From the NCBI GenBank assembly GCA_963792895.1, contig CAWBYA010000004.1, forward strand, positions 186,001 through 250,000: a stretch of 64,000 bases of DNA, read 5' to 3'. How positions within the stretch are numbered: the first letter of the stretch is position 1; the number at the start of each line of letters is the position of its first letter. The stretch comes from UBA6912 sp963792895. Its GTDB lineage: Bacteria > Actinomycetota > Acidimicrobiia > Spongiisociales > UBA5794. The notes beneath the pieces are model-generated. The model made no database searches. It saw nothing but the letters and a program-made list of their open reading frames with translations, and had not been told where the DNA came from. Shown here piece after piece: positions 53,489-61,914 of this stretch. The translations under genes and the position numbers were made by a program.

Positions 53489-54088
53489 ATGGCATCGCTC
53501 TGGCAAAAGACACTCTTCTACCTCGGGCTCGTCGACGACGAGGACGCTGAAGCACCCGTCGATCAGCCGCCACAGCAGGCGCGTGTCCGCACGGTCGAAC
53601 CTCCCCGATCCCGGTCGAGTCGCGTCGGCGGCGAGCCGAGCGCCCCCGTCCAGCCAACGTCTCGCCCCACGGGCGGCGTTGCCGGCAGGCGCGTGGAACC
53701 GCCCGATAGGCAGCGGCGACGCGTCTCTGCGAACCCGGAGCACGCCGAAGCCGGTGTCATCGTCAGGGGAAACGTGGAACAACTCGTTCCTCGTCCCGCA
53801 CCCTCGGCAGACGAGTGCGAGATCATCGAGGCGCGATCGTTCACGGACGCGCAGTTCCTCGCCGATCACATACGATCGGGACGGCCCGTCGTTCTCGATC
53901 TGCGAGGCACGGAGCCGGCGATGGTGCGTCGTCTCGTCGACTTCTCGACGGGACTCACCTATGCGCTCGATGGCCGGATGGCGAAGATCGCACAGGGCGT
54001 CATCCTGGTCACGCCACACGGCACGTCGCTTTCCACGGACGAGCAAGCGCGGCTCGCCGACCTCGGTCTCTACCAGGTGAATCGCTGA
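53489..54088 (+). CDS. sepF: SepF, FtsZ membrane anchor
   Basis: 199 residues. The N-terminal amphipathic helix MASLWQKTLFYLGL binds membrane; a disordered Pro/Arg-rich linker follows; the SepF core carries EIIEARSFTDAQFLADHIRS, VLDLRGTEPAMVRRLVDFST and GLTYALDGRMAKIAQGVILV. In organisms without FtsA, SepF tethers FtsZ to the membrane, so its place here is expected. GAGGTAAC gives the ribosome site. Confidence 0.93.
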   Translation: MASLWQKTLFYLGLVDDEDAEAPVDQPPQQARVRTVEPPRSRSSRVGGEPSAPVQPTSRPTGGVAGRRVEPPDRQRRRVSANPEHAEAGVIVRGNVEQLVPRPAPSADECEIIEARSFTDAQFLADHIRSGRPVVLDLRGTEPAMVRRLVDFSTGLTYALDGRMAKIAQGVILVTPHGTSLSTDEQARLADLGLYQVNR

Positions 54089-54095
54089 GCCAGCC

Positions 54096-54359
54096 GTGGA
54101 TGTGATTTGTCTCCTTCTCAGGCTTGCGTATTACCTGCTCATCGTCTGGATCATCCTCAGCTATGTCGTGGCATTCGGCCGGTTGCCGTGGGGCCACCCG
54201 GTGCGCAAGGTCTACGACGGGATCGCGTCGGTGGTGAACCCTGTGCTTGCCCCGATTCGCCGGGCGCTGCCGCCGTTGCGCGTTGGGGGAATGGCCCTCG
54301 ACTTGTCGCCGCTCGTGCTGTTCTTCGCGATCCTGGTACTCCAGAGCATCGTCTGCTGA
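54096..54359 (+). CDS. YggT-family membrane protein
   Basis: An 87-residue membrane protein of the YggT/YlmG family with two helices (CLLLRLAYYLLIVWIILSYV and LDLSPLVLFFAILVLQSIVC) flanking a loop with VVNPVLAPIRRALPP, the family core. YlmG proteins affect division-site or nucleoid organisation. GTG 54096 follows the sepF stop by seven bases. The divIVA gene that often follows in actinobacteria is absent here. Confidence 0.88.
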   Translation: MDVICLLLRLAYYLLIVWIILSYVVAFGRLPWGHPVRKVYDGIASVVNPVLAPIRRALPPLRVGGMALDLSPLVLFFAILVLQSIVC

Positions 54360-54395
54360 CGCTGCCTCTGCCGCCCACCCCGCAGCAGCCCGGCT

Positions 54396-57300
54396 TCAGA
54401 TCGCCTCGGTGTGCGCAACGGCAACCGTCAGCCGCGCCTCCCCAACCTCCACATCGGTCCCGGACACGCCCGGAGTCTGGACGATCGTCGTAGCCAGCAC
54501 CTCGCTCCCGATGAGGCGCGAGTGGCGCCGCACGGCCTCGGCGAGTCCTGCATCCTCCGTGTCCCACTGCACGTCGATGCGATCAGCGACGTCAAAACCG
54601 GCGTCCCGGCGCAGACTCTGGAGCCGGCTGACGACCTCCCGAGCGAGGCCCTCGGCGAGCAACACGTCGTCGAGCGACATGTCGAGGGAGACGGACAGCG
54701 AGCCTTCCGTCTCCACGACGTGGCCGGGCCGCGGCTCGCGGCGAACGACCACGTCCTCCGCGCCAACGTCTTCCCCGAGCACCTCGAGCGTGTCGCCCTT
54801 GACGAGCCTGTCCACCGCCGCATGGTCGAGCGCGGCGATGGCTGCCGCGACCTCTTTGGTGCGGCTGCCCAGCCGAGGCCCGAGCACCTTGAAGTTGGCC
54901 TTGGCTGAAAGCTCGACGATGTGGGCTTCTTCGTCGTCGAGCGTGACTCGTTTGACGTTCAACTCCTCGGCGATGAGGTCTGTATGAGTCGCGACCGCCC
55001 GTGTCACGGTCGGGTCGCGACTGACGACCGTCACCTCGGCGAGCGGTTGGCGCACCCGAAGATCATGATGCTTGCGAAGGGCGCGTCCCAGATTGACGAT
55101 CCGCCTCACGACGGCCATGCCTTCCTCGAGTTCGGCATCGATCAGTGCGGGGTCGGCGTCCGGGTAGTCGACGTGGTGGATGCTGCTCGGGGACTCCGGG
55201 TCGGCAACCCGTACGAGCTGCTGGTAGATCTCTTCGGTCACGAACGGCAGCACCGGCGCCGCGACCTTGGCAAAGGTCACCAGTACCTCGTACAGCGTGG
55301 CAAAAGCCGCCAGCTTGTCTGCGTCGTCGGAGGCACCCGTTCGTTTGCTCCAGAATCGCCGGCGCGAACGGCGGATGTACCAATTGGTGAGGTCGTCGAC
55401 GAAGCCGAGGATCGGTGCGATCACGGCGAACAGGCGGTAGCGCTCCATCTCCTCGTTCACCGACCCCACGAGTGACTGGAGAACGGACACGATCCAGCGG
55501 TCGATCTCTGATCGCTCAGCGAGAGGCGGCGCCTGCCTCAGATCCGCAGCCGTGATTCCGTCTGCCTCGGCGTAGGTCGTGAAGAAGGAGTAGGCGTTCC
55601 AGAGGGGCAACATCACGGTACGCACGTAGCTGCGGACGCCTTCCTCGGAGAACCGCAGCGTCTCGGCGCGCACCACCGGTGAGTCGATGAGATAGGCGCG
55701 AAGGGCATCGGCACCGAACTCGTCGATGACGGTGGTTGGATCCGGGTAATTGCGAAGGCTCTTCGACATCTTGCGGCCGTCCTCGGCCAGGATCAGACCG
55801 GTCACGATGCAGTTCTGGAAGGGAATCTCGTCGAGTAGCGCCGTTCCGAGAACGACCAGCGTGTAGAACCACCCTCGAGTCTGATCGAGGCCCTCTGCGA
55901 TGAAGTCGGCCGGGTAGCGTCTGGCGAATCGCTCGGCGTTCTCGAACGGATAGTGGATCTGCGCGTAGGGCATCGCCCCGGACTCGAACCAGCAGTCGAG
56001 CACCTCCGGCACCCGGTGCATCGTTCCATCGCAGGCCGTACACGGGAACGTGACGTGATCGACCACGTGCTTGTGGAGATCATCGAGCCACACCCCTGAC
56101 AGCTCTTGCAGTTCGGCGCGCGACCCGACGCATCTTCGCTCGTCGCAGGCGTCGCACTTCCAAACCGGGATGCACGAGCCCCAGTACCGGTTGCGGCTGA
56201 TGGCCCAGTCACGCGCCTCGCTCAGCCAGTTGCCGAAACGTTTGGCGCCGACCGCCTCGGGTACCCAGCGGATCCGCTCGTTCAGCTCGGCCATACGGTC
56301 GCGAAATGACTCGACGCTGACGAACCACGTTGGAATCGCCTTGTAGATCAGGGGTGTGTCCGTGCGCCAGCAGAACGGATAGCTGTGCACGATGCGTCCG
56401 GTCCTGTACAGGACGCTGCGTGCGTCGAGGAGGCGCATCAGAGGTGCGTCTGCCTCCTTCACATTGAGACCGGCAACGTCGGGAACCTCGTCGGTGAAGC
56501 GGCCCTCGTAGTCGACCGGGTCGACGAGCACGTCGAGCCCCGCCGCCTGCAGGGCGAGGAAGTCGGCCTCGCCGTAGGCGGGAGCCATGTGGACGAGGCC
56601 GGTGCCCTCCTCGGTGGTGACATCGCTCGATGCGATCACGCGAAACGCACCCCGGTCGCGCTCGTGTCCGAAGTAGTCGAATGGCGGCTCGTAGCCGGCG
56701 CCGAGCATGTCTGCACCGGTGGCACGAGCAACGACCTCGCCGCCCTCCGGCCAAACGAAGGCGATCCTGTCTGCGGCGACCCAGTAGCGGGCGCCGTTGT
56801 CCGTAACGGCCACGTAGTCGAGGTGTTCGCCGACGGCGACTGCCAGGTTGGACGGCAGCGTCCAGGGCGTCGTCGTCCACACCAACAGATAGTCACCCGC
56901 CTGCACGGGGCCTACGCCGTCGACGACGGCGAGCCGCACGGTGATCGAGGGATCCTCGACGTCGCGGTAGCCGCCGAGGTTCACCTCGAAGTTCGACAGC
57001 GGCGTGACGGCGCCCCAAGAGTACGGGAGGACCTTGAAGTCTTCGTAGACGAGGCCCTTGTCCCACAGCTCCTTGAAGACCCACCAGACGCTCTCCATGA
57101 AGTCGGCGTCCATCGTCTTGTAGTCGTCTTCGAAGTCGATCCACCGGCCGATGCGGCGGGTGATGACTTCCCACTCGCCGCCGCGCGCCGTCGTGGTGTC
57201 GACCTTGGTGCGGCAGGCCTCGTTGTAGGCGTCGACGCCGAACTCGGTGATCTGGCGGGGGCCCGAGACGCCGAGCTCCTTCTCGACCTCCATCTCGACG

Positions 57301-57599
57301 GGCAGGCCGTGCGTGTCCCATCCGAAGCGACGCTCGATCCGATGGCCTCGCATCGTCCAGTAGCGGGGCACGATGTCCTTGACCACCGCTGGGAGCAGGT
57401 GACCGTAGTGGGGAGTCCCCGTGGCGAAGGGAGGGCCGTCGTAGAACGTGTACTCGGTCTCTTCTGGACGAAGCTCGACAGACGCCGCAAACGCGTCTGT
57501 GGCGTCCCAGAGGTCGAGGATCCGGCGATCGAGCTCTGCGAGATCGATGTGCGGCGGTACCCGCCGGAACAGCGGCCGGCTGGTCGTCTCGTCACTCAC
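54396..57599 (-). CDS. ileS: Isoleucyl-tRNA synthetase
   Basis: Class I synthetase, 1067 residues, charging tRNA-Ile. HIGH-type motif in PPFATGTPHYGHLLP, KMSKS in DGRKMSKSLRNYPDP, the CP1 editing domain with WTTTPWTLPSN and the anticodon-binding helical domain. Length and layout match the long eukaryote-like/actinobacterial type that lacks a C-terminal zinc finger. GTG 57599 has AGGAGG ten bases upstream. Control by the T-box directly upstream links its expression to uncharged tRNA-Ile. Converges with yggT. Confidence 0.96.
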   Translation of the reverse strand: MSDETTSRPLFRRVPPHIDLAELDRRILDLWDATDAFAASVELRPEETEYTFYDGPPFATGTPHYGHLLPAVVKDIVPRYWTMRGHRIERRFGWDTHGLPVEMEVEKELGVSGPRQITEFGVDAYNEACRTKVDTTTARGGEWEVITRRIGRWIDFEDDYKTMDADFMESVWWVFKELWDKGLVYEDFKVLPYSWGAVTPLSNFEVNLGGYRDVEDPSITVRLAVVDGVGPVQAGDYLLVWTTTPWTLPSNLAVAVGEHLDYVAVTDNGARYWVAADRIAFVWPEGGEVVARATGADMLGAGYEPPFDYFGHERDRGAFRVIASSDVTTEEGTGLVHMAPAYGEADFLALQAAGLDVLVDPVDYEGRFTDEVPDVAGLNVKEADAPLMRLLDARSVLYRTGRIVHSYPFCWRTDTPLIYKAIPTWFVSVESFRDRMAELNERIRWVPEAVGAKRFGNWLSEARDWAISRNRYWGSCIPVWKCDACDERRCVGSRAELQELSGVWLDDLHKHVVDHVTFPCTACDGTMHRVPEVLDCWFESGAMPYAQIHYPFENAERFARRYPADFIAEGLDQTRGWFYTLVVLGTALLDEIPFQNCIVTGLILAEDGRKMSKSLRNYPDPTTVIDEFGADALRAYLIDSPVVRAETLRFSEEGVRSYVRTVMLPLWNAYSFFTTYAEADGITAADLRQAPPLAERSEIDRWIVSVLQSLVGSVNEEMERYRLFAVIAPILGFVDDLTNWYIRRSRRRFWSKRTGASDDADKLAAFATLYEVLVTFAKVAAPVLPFVTEEIYQQLVRVADPESPSSIHHVDYPDADPALIDAELEEGMAVVRRIVNLGRALRKHHDLRVRQPLAEVTVVSRDPTVTRAVATHTDLIAEELNVKRVTLDDEEAHIVELSAKANFKVLGPRLGSRTKEVAAAIAALDHAAVDRLVKGDTLEVLGEDVGAEDVVVRREPRPGHVVETEGSLSVSLDMSLDDVLLAEGLAREVVSRLQSLRRDAGFDVADRIDVQWDTEDAGLAEAVRRHSRLIGSEVLATTIVQTPGVSGTDVEVGEARLTVAVAHTEAI

Positions 57600-57851
57600 G
57601 TGCCTCGTCCTCCTGGATCGGCGTTCGCCTCACCGGGACGGGACGGGCCCGCGGTACCACCCGGTTTGCCGGGCGGCCGAACGCCCGACCTCTCGCTTGC
57701 CCCGTCTCGTGAGGTCGACGGCGGGGTCTACTTCCACACCAGGTGGTTTCTTCCCGCGGCTCAGGGGTGATCTCTCGTGGTCCCGGAGTCCGGCCTCACA
57801 CCAACTGCCGGCTCGCTCCGCTCCGGGTTGGCCCCGAGCACGTCCCCATCG
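57600..57851 (-). promoter_or_regulatory. T-box riboswitch of ileS
   Basis: Minus-strand leader of about 250 bases. The conserved T-box sequence AAACCGGGTGGTACCGCG lies at 57667-57650, with the UGG that pairs with the uncharged tRNA acceptor end. A specifier-loop candidate GAGATCACC puts the isoleucine codon ATC at 57771-57769. The stem I region (GGAGCGGAGCGAGCCGG) extends to about 57850. No terminator T-run lies before ileS, and AGGAGG at 57615-57610 is close behind the T-box, so control is probably translational, as known for actinobacterial ileS T-boxes. Confidence 0.9.
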
Positions 57852-57926
57852 ACGCCGAGCGGGCATGGTACACGGCGAAAGCGCAGCACACCGACGGTCC
57901 GCGTCCACGCCCCGTACGATGCCCGG

Positions 57927-58208
57927 ATGGACGACCCGGTGCGCACGAAGGACGGCTTCGTCGAGATCGAGGTCTGGGTGGTGCCGGGCGCCAGCCGGAC
58001 CGAACTGGCCGGTCTCCATGGTGATGCTGTCCGCATCCGCGTGAGTCAGCCACCCGAGAAGGGCAAAGCAAATCGGGCCGTCGCCGCGCTTCTGGCGTCG
58101 ACGGTGGGCGGCACGGTGCGCCTCGTGGCCGGTGCGACGGGCAGGCGGAAGACGTTTCGCGTGGATGGCGGAGACGAAGCCGGGGTACGGCGGGCGCTCG
58201 GAATCTGA
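57927..58208 (+). CDS. DUF167 (YggU-like) protein
   Basis: A 93-residue protein of the DUF167 family: VWVVPGASRTELAGLHGDAV, RVSQPPEKGKANRAVAALLA and LVAGATGRRKTFRV are all family elements. Function unknown; the small alpha/beta fold suggests nucleic acid or protein binding. TACGAT lies six bases before ATG 57927, so the message may be leaderless. Divergent from the ileS T-box. Confidence 0.88.
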   Translation: MDDPVRTKDGFVEIEVWVVPGASRTELAGLHGDAVRIRVSQPPEKGKANRAVAALLASTVGGTVRLVAGATGRRKTFRVDGGDEAGVRRALGI

Positions 58209-58280
58209 CACCTGGGCGCCGGCCAACGGACTCCCGCGGCCCGGATGGGTGGTATCGTCCCGCCCCGCAAGGAGGATCAA

Positions 58281-58652
58281 GTGGCCCGCGCTTTGGCCAA
58301 ATCCACGGTTCAACGGCTCCGTGTCAAGCTCGAGGAAGAGCGGGACCGGTTGCAGCGCGTCATCGACGAGTTCGAGCGCGATCGCGAGGCGAGCCGGCTT
58401 GCTGAGACGAGCGCGGAGCATGCCGCCGACCCGGAGAGCGCCGATGGGGGCTCACTGGCATTCGAGATGGAGATGGATCTCTCGAAGCAACAGAACGCCC
58501 AGGAGCTGCTCGACAAGGTGCGCCACGCCCTCGACCGGATGGACCAGGGGCTGTACGGCATCTGCGAGGTCACGGGCAAACCCATCCCCGTTGCCCGCCT
58601 CGAAGCGTTGCCGTACGCCACGACACTGGTCGAGTGGGCACACAGAGTCTGA
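58281..58652 (+). CDS. DksA/TraR-family protein with degenerate zinc finger
   Basis: A 123-residue coiled-coil protein: an N-terminal helix pair (VQRLRVKLEEERDRLQRVID), DGGSLAFEMEMDLSKQQN, then LDRMDQGLYGICEVTGKPIP and ARLEALPYATTLVEWAHR. The DksA zinc finger normally has four Cys; here only the one in GICEVTG remains, so zinc binding is probably lost. GTG 58281 has AGGAGG five bases upstream; a longer start at 58245 is less likely. Inferred role: RNA polymerase modulation. Its end overlaps lspA. Confidence 0.85.
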   Translation: MARALAKSTVQRLRVKLEEERDRLQRVIDEFERDREASRLAETSAEHAADPESADGGSLAFEMEMDLSKQQNAQELLDKVRHALDRMDQGLYGICEVTGKPIPVARLEALPYATTLVEWAHRV

Positions 58653-59107
58653 CCCCACCGCGGCTTGCAGCCGTCATCGTCGCCTCCGTCGTCCTGCTCG
58701 ACCAGGCGACGAAGGCGTGGGCAGTGGCGGCACTCGACCCCGACCCCATCGCGTTGATCGACGGGTTTCTCCAACTGCGCCTCACACGCAACCCCGGGGC
58801 AGCCTTTTCGAACTTCCAAGGCGCAGGGCCGCTCATCGGCCTCGTCGCCATCGGGGTCGCCGGGTGGATCGCGATCATGTTGCGCAACAACTCACGGCCG
58901 CTCGAGCTGTGGTCCCTCGCTCTGGTGCTCGGTGGGGCCATCGGCAACCTGATCGACCGGATCGTGCGAGGTGACGGCATCCTCGACGGCGCAGTCATCG
59001 ACTTCGTCGACTTCTCGTTCTTTCCGACGTTCAACGTGGCGGACAGCGCTATCTCCATCGGAGCGACACTCCTCGTTCTCGCCGCCTTGCGCTCGGGCCG
59101 GAAGTGA
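58634..59107 (+). CDS. lspA: Lipoprotein signal peptidase II
   Basis: Membrane aspartyl protease that removes signal peptides from lipoproteins such as ZnuA in this window. 157 residues, four helices: SVVLLDQATKAWAVA, RNPGAAFSNFQG, catalytic Asp in GGAIGNLIDRIVRGDG and second Asp in FPTFNVADSAISIGA. Starts at GTG 58634 inside the end of the DksA-like gene; its stop overlaps the rluD GTG. Confidence 0.94.
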   Translation: MGTQSLTPPRLAAVIVASVVLLDQATKAWAVAALDPDPIALIDGFLQLRLTRNPGAAFSNFQGAGPLIGLVAIGVAGWIAIMLRNNSRPLELWSLALVLGGAIGNLIDRIVRGDGILDGAVIDFVDFSFFPTFNVADSAISIGATLLVLAALRSGRK

Positions 59108-60051
59108 CGCGTCGGGCGGCTGCCGAGGTGCCGTCCGACCTCGGTGGAGTCCGCGCCGACCGCGTGACCGCCGTCCTCTTCGACCTGACGAGGGGCGAAG
59201 CCCGGCGGGCGGTGGACGAGGGTCGTGTTCGGTACGCCGGGGAGGATGTCGCGCCATCGCAGCGCCTGCAGGCCGGGTCGGTCATCGAAATCGAGCTGGA
59301 CGACCCGAAGCCGCCGCTCGTGCCAACGGCGGTGGCGTTCGACGTCGTCTACGAGGACGAGTTCCTGCTCGTTGTCGACAAGCCGCCGGGCGTCGTCGTC
59401 CATCCGGGTGCCGGAACGGACGACGCCACGCTCGTCGCCGGTCTCGCTCATCGGTATCCCGAATTGCTGGGCATGGAGGAGGCACGGTGGGGGCTCGTGC
59501 ACCGGTTGGATCGCGACACATCTGGTGTGTTGCTCGTAGCCCGGTCGGCCGACGTTCACGTGGCGCTGCAGGACGACCTGAAGGCGCGGCGGATCGCCAG
59601 AACGTACGTAGCGCTCGTACATGGCGTTCCCGAAACCGCACGTGGCACCATCGATGCGCCGCTCGGCCGCGACCCGCAGCACCCGACCCGCGTTGCCCTC
59701 GTTGCCGGGGGCCGGCCGGCACGCACCCACTACACCAGGGCGGCATCATGGCAGGACACCGCCCTCCTCGAGGTTGCGCTCGAGACGGGTCGCACTCATC
59801 AGATCAGGGTGCATCTGGGGTCCATCGGGTACCCGGTCATCGGAGATCGCAGCTACGGGGACAGGCGCAGCTCACACCGGGCGGACCCCGGCCGCCAATG
59901 GCTGCATGCGCTGCGCATCGAATTCTCGCATCCGGTCCTCGGCGACACGCTGGTTGTCGAGGCCGCGCCGGCTGCCGACCTCCTCGCCTCGCTCGAGGTG
60001 CTCGGCATGCCCGCTGCAGGTGCTGTGCCGCGGTGGCCCGTGCAACACTGA
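59104..60051 (+). CDS. rluD: Pseudouridine synthase, RluD-type
   Basis: rRNA pseudouridine synthase of 315 residues. An S4-like RNA-binding domain (DRVTAVLFDLTRGEARRAVD to SQRLQAGSVIEIEL) precedes the RluA catalytic domain with LVVDKPPGVVVHPGAG, the catalytic Asp in HRLDRDTSGVLLVA and ETGRTHQIRVHLGSIGYPVI. The exact target base is inferred from family layout. It follows lspA directly, the common bacterial arrangement. Confidence 0.92.
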   Translation: MTRRAAAEVPSDLGGVRADRVTAVLFDLTRGEARRAVDEGRVRYAGEDVAPSQRLQAGSVIEIELDDPKPPLVPTAVAFDVVYEDEFLLVVDKPPGVVVHPGAGTDDATLVAGLAHRYPELLGMEEARWGLVHRLDRDTSGVLLVARSADVHVALQDDLKARRIARTYVALVHGVPETARGTIDAPLGRDPQHPTRVALVAGGRPARTHYTRAASWQDTALLEVALETGRTHQIRVHLGSIGYPVIGDRSYGDRRSSHRADPGRQWLHALRIEFSHPVLGDTLVVEAAPAADLLASLEVLGMPAAGAVPRWPVQH

Positions 60052-60126
60052 CTTCCTCGTCGGCACCTGGTCGGCTCGTGCCGTGCCCTGCTGCATCTAA
60101 CCTCGGTGCCACACCCGGGAGGTCTC

Positions 60127-61851
60127 ATGGCCGGCCACTACGAACGACTTTCGAACCTGGACGCCTCGTTCTTCGCCCTCGAGTCGAGCACGACGCACAT
60201 GCACGTGGCAGGGCTGGCTGTCTTCGAGACGGGTCCACTCGCCACCGCCGAAGGAGGGGTCGACATCGACCTCATCAGGCGGTTCGTCGCAGCCAAGCTC
60301 CACCTGATCCCTCGCTACCGACAGCGACTCGCCCACGTTCCGCTCGAACGGCACCCGGTTTGGGTGGATGATGAGCACTTCAACATCCACTACCACGTGC
60401 GACACACGAGCCTTCCGCGCCCCGGTGGCCATGAGCAGCTGCTTGCGCTGATGGGGCGGCTCGCGTCTCAGCCGCTCGACCGCGCCAAGCCGCTGTGGGA
60501 GATTTGGATCGTTGAGGGTCTCGCCGAGGATCGATTCGCCTTCATCTCGAAGACCCACCATTCGATGATCGACGGGATCTCTGGCGTCGACCTGATGACC
60601 GTCCTGCTGAATCTGGTGCCGACCGATGGTGTCGGCGATGCGCCGCCGTTCGAGCCCCGTCCGGTCCCGAACGGCACCGAACTCGTTGTACGCGAGACGG
60701 CGCGACGGGTTGGGGCTGTCCTGGGGACGGCGACCAACATGCGCAGGCTCGTCACCGACGCACAGAATGTGGCTGCGAGCGGGGTGCGTCGCGTGCGCGC
60801 CGTCGGCTACTCGCTTGCGTCTGGCTGGTTGAGCACCGCCAGCGACACGCCCTTGAACGGCAAGGTCGGCCCGAACCGGCGCTTCGCGACGCTCGAGACC
60901 GACTTGGATGCGGTGAAGGCGGTGAAGAACGCGCTGGGGGGGAGTGTCAACGACGTGGTGCTCGCCATCGTGGCCGGCGGCGTTCGACGCTATCTCGGGG
61001 CGCACGGGCTCGATCTCGACGGAATGCAGTTCCGAGTGATGGCGCCGGTATCCGTGCGCTCACAGGCTCAGCGCGGCACCCTCGGCAACCAGGTGGCGAT
61101 GTGGCTCGTCCCCCTGCCGGTGAGCGAGCCAGATCCGGTCGCCAGGCTCGAAGCGGTGCGGAAAGAGACCGAGCGGCTGAAGCGAACCGACCAAGCGCTG
61201 GGTGCTTCGACGCTCGCCAGGCTGAGTGCCGGGGCGCCTCTGACCATGGTGTCGCTCGCCAGCAGGCTCGCATCGAACGCCAGGCCGTTCAACATGACGG
61301 TGACCAACGTCCCCGGCCCGCAGTTTCCCCTGTACCTGCTCGGATCCCGCCTGCTGGCCACGTACCCGCTCGTCCCGCTGTGGGAGGGTCATGGGGCGGG
61401 GATTGCGCTGTTCAGCTATGCAGGGACGCTGTATTGGGGTTTCAACGCCGACTGGGACATCGTCGACGATCTCCCGCTCCTGGTTGCGTCGATGAGGGGT
61501 GCGGCCGACGAGCTCACCGTCGCCGCAAAACAGGGGGCGGTGCGAAAGGCTGCCGTCACCCCGAAGAAACGACCTCCGCTCGGGTCGCGGCCGAAGAAGT
61601 CAGGCGACTCGGCGGCGCCCCCATCCTCGGCGAAGAAGCGGGCGTCCGCGGGCGGTTCGTCGTCCAAGGCGGCGACGAAGGCGAAGGCAACGTCGGCGAG
61701 TTCGGTCTCTGCAAGAGCCACCACGTCGAAGGCCACTTCGAAGGGCACTTCGAAGGCCACGTCGAAGGGTGCGCGGGGCAAGGCTGCGCCATCGAAGACC
61801 GCACCATCGAAGACCGCGACCTCGAAAGCCGGCAAGTCCGGGTCCGCCTAG
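60127..61851 (+). CDS. WS/DGAT acyltransferase with Lys-rich histone-like tail
   Basis: Wax ester synthase/diacylglycerol acyltransferase family, 574 residues. Catalytic HHxxxDG in KTHHSMIDGISGVD; N-terminal SNLDASFFALESSTTHMHVA; ND motif region SVNDVVLAIVAGGVRRYL; NVPGPQFPLYL near the end of the enzyme. About 95 residues beyond the enzyme form a Lys/Ala/Ser/Thr-rich tail with repeated SKATSKGTSKATSKG and APSKTAPSKTA blocks, like histone H1-type proteins. It may make triacylglycerol or wax esters. GGGAGG precedes ATG 60127. Confidence 0.88.
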   Translation: MAGHYERLSNLDASFFALESSTTHMHVAGLAVFETGPLATAEGGVDIDLIRRFVAAKLHLIPRYRQRLAHVPLERHPVWVDDEHFNIHYHVRHTSLPRPGGHEQLLALMGRLASQPLDRAKPLWEIWIVEGLAEDRFAFISKTHHSMIDGISGVDLMTVLLNLVPTDGVGDAPPFEPRPVPNGTELVVRETARRVGAVLGTATNMRRLVTDAQNVAASGVRRVRAVGYSLASGWLSTASDTPLNGKVGPNRRFATLETDLDAVKAVKNALGGSVNDVVLAIVAGGVRRYLGAHGLDLDGMQFRVMAPVSVRSQAQRGTLGNQVAMWLVPLPVSEPDPVARLEAVRKETERLKRTDQALGASTLARLSAGAPLTMVSLASRLASNARPFNMTVTNVPGPQFPLYLLGSRLLATYPLVPLWEGHGAGIALFSYAGTLYWGFNADWDIVDDLPLLVASMRGAADELTVAAKQGAVRKAAVTPKKRPPLGSRPKKSGDSAAPPSSAKKRASAGGSSSKAATKAKATSASSVSARATTSKATSKGTSKATSKGARGKAAPSKTAPSKTATSKAGKSGSA

Positions 61852-61914
61852 GGATCGTCGCCCAAGGCAGCGGGGACGCAAGAGCCCTGAGCTGCCGCCT
61901 CGCGTTGGAGGGTG

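Noticed and set aside
57600..57926. tRNA gene in the ileS leader
   Set aside because: No cloverleaf was found; the conserved GGTGGTACCGCG belongs to the T-box.
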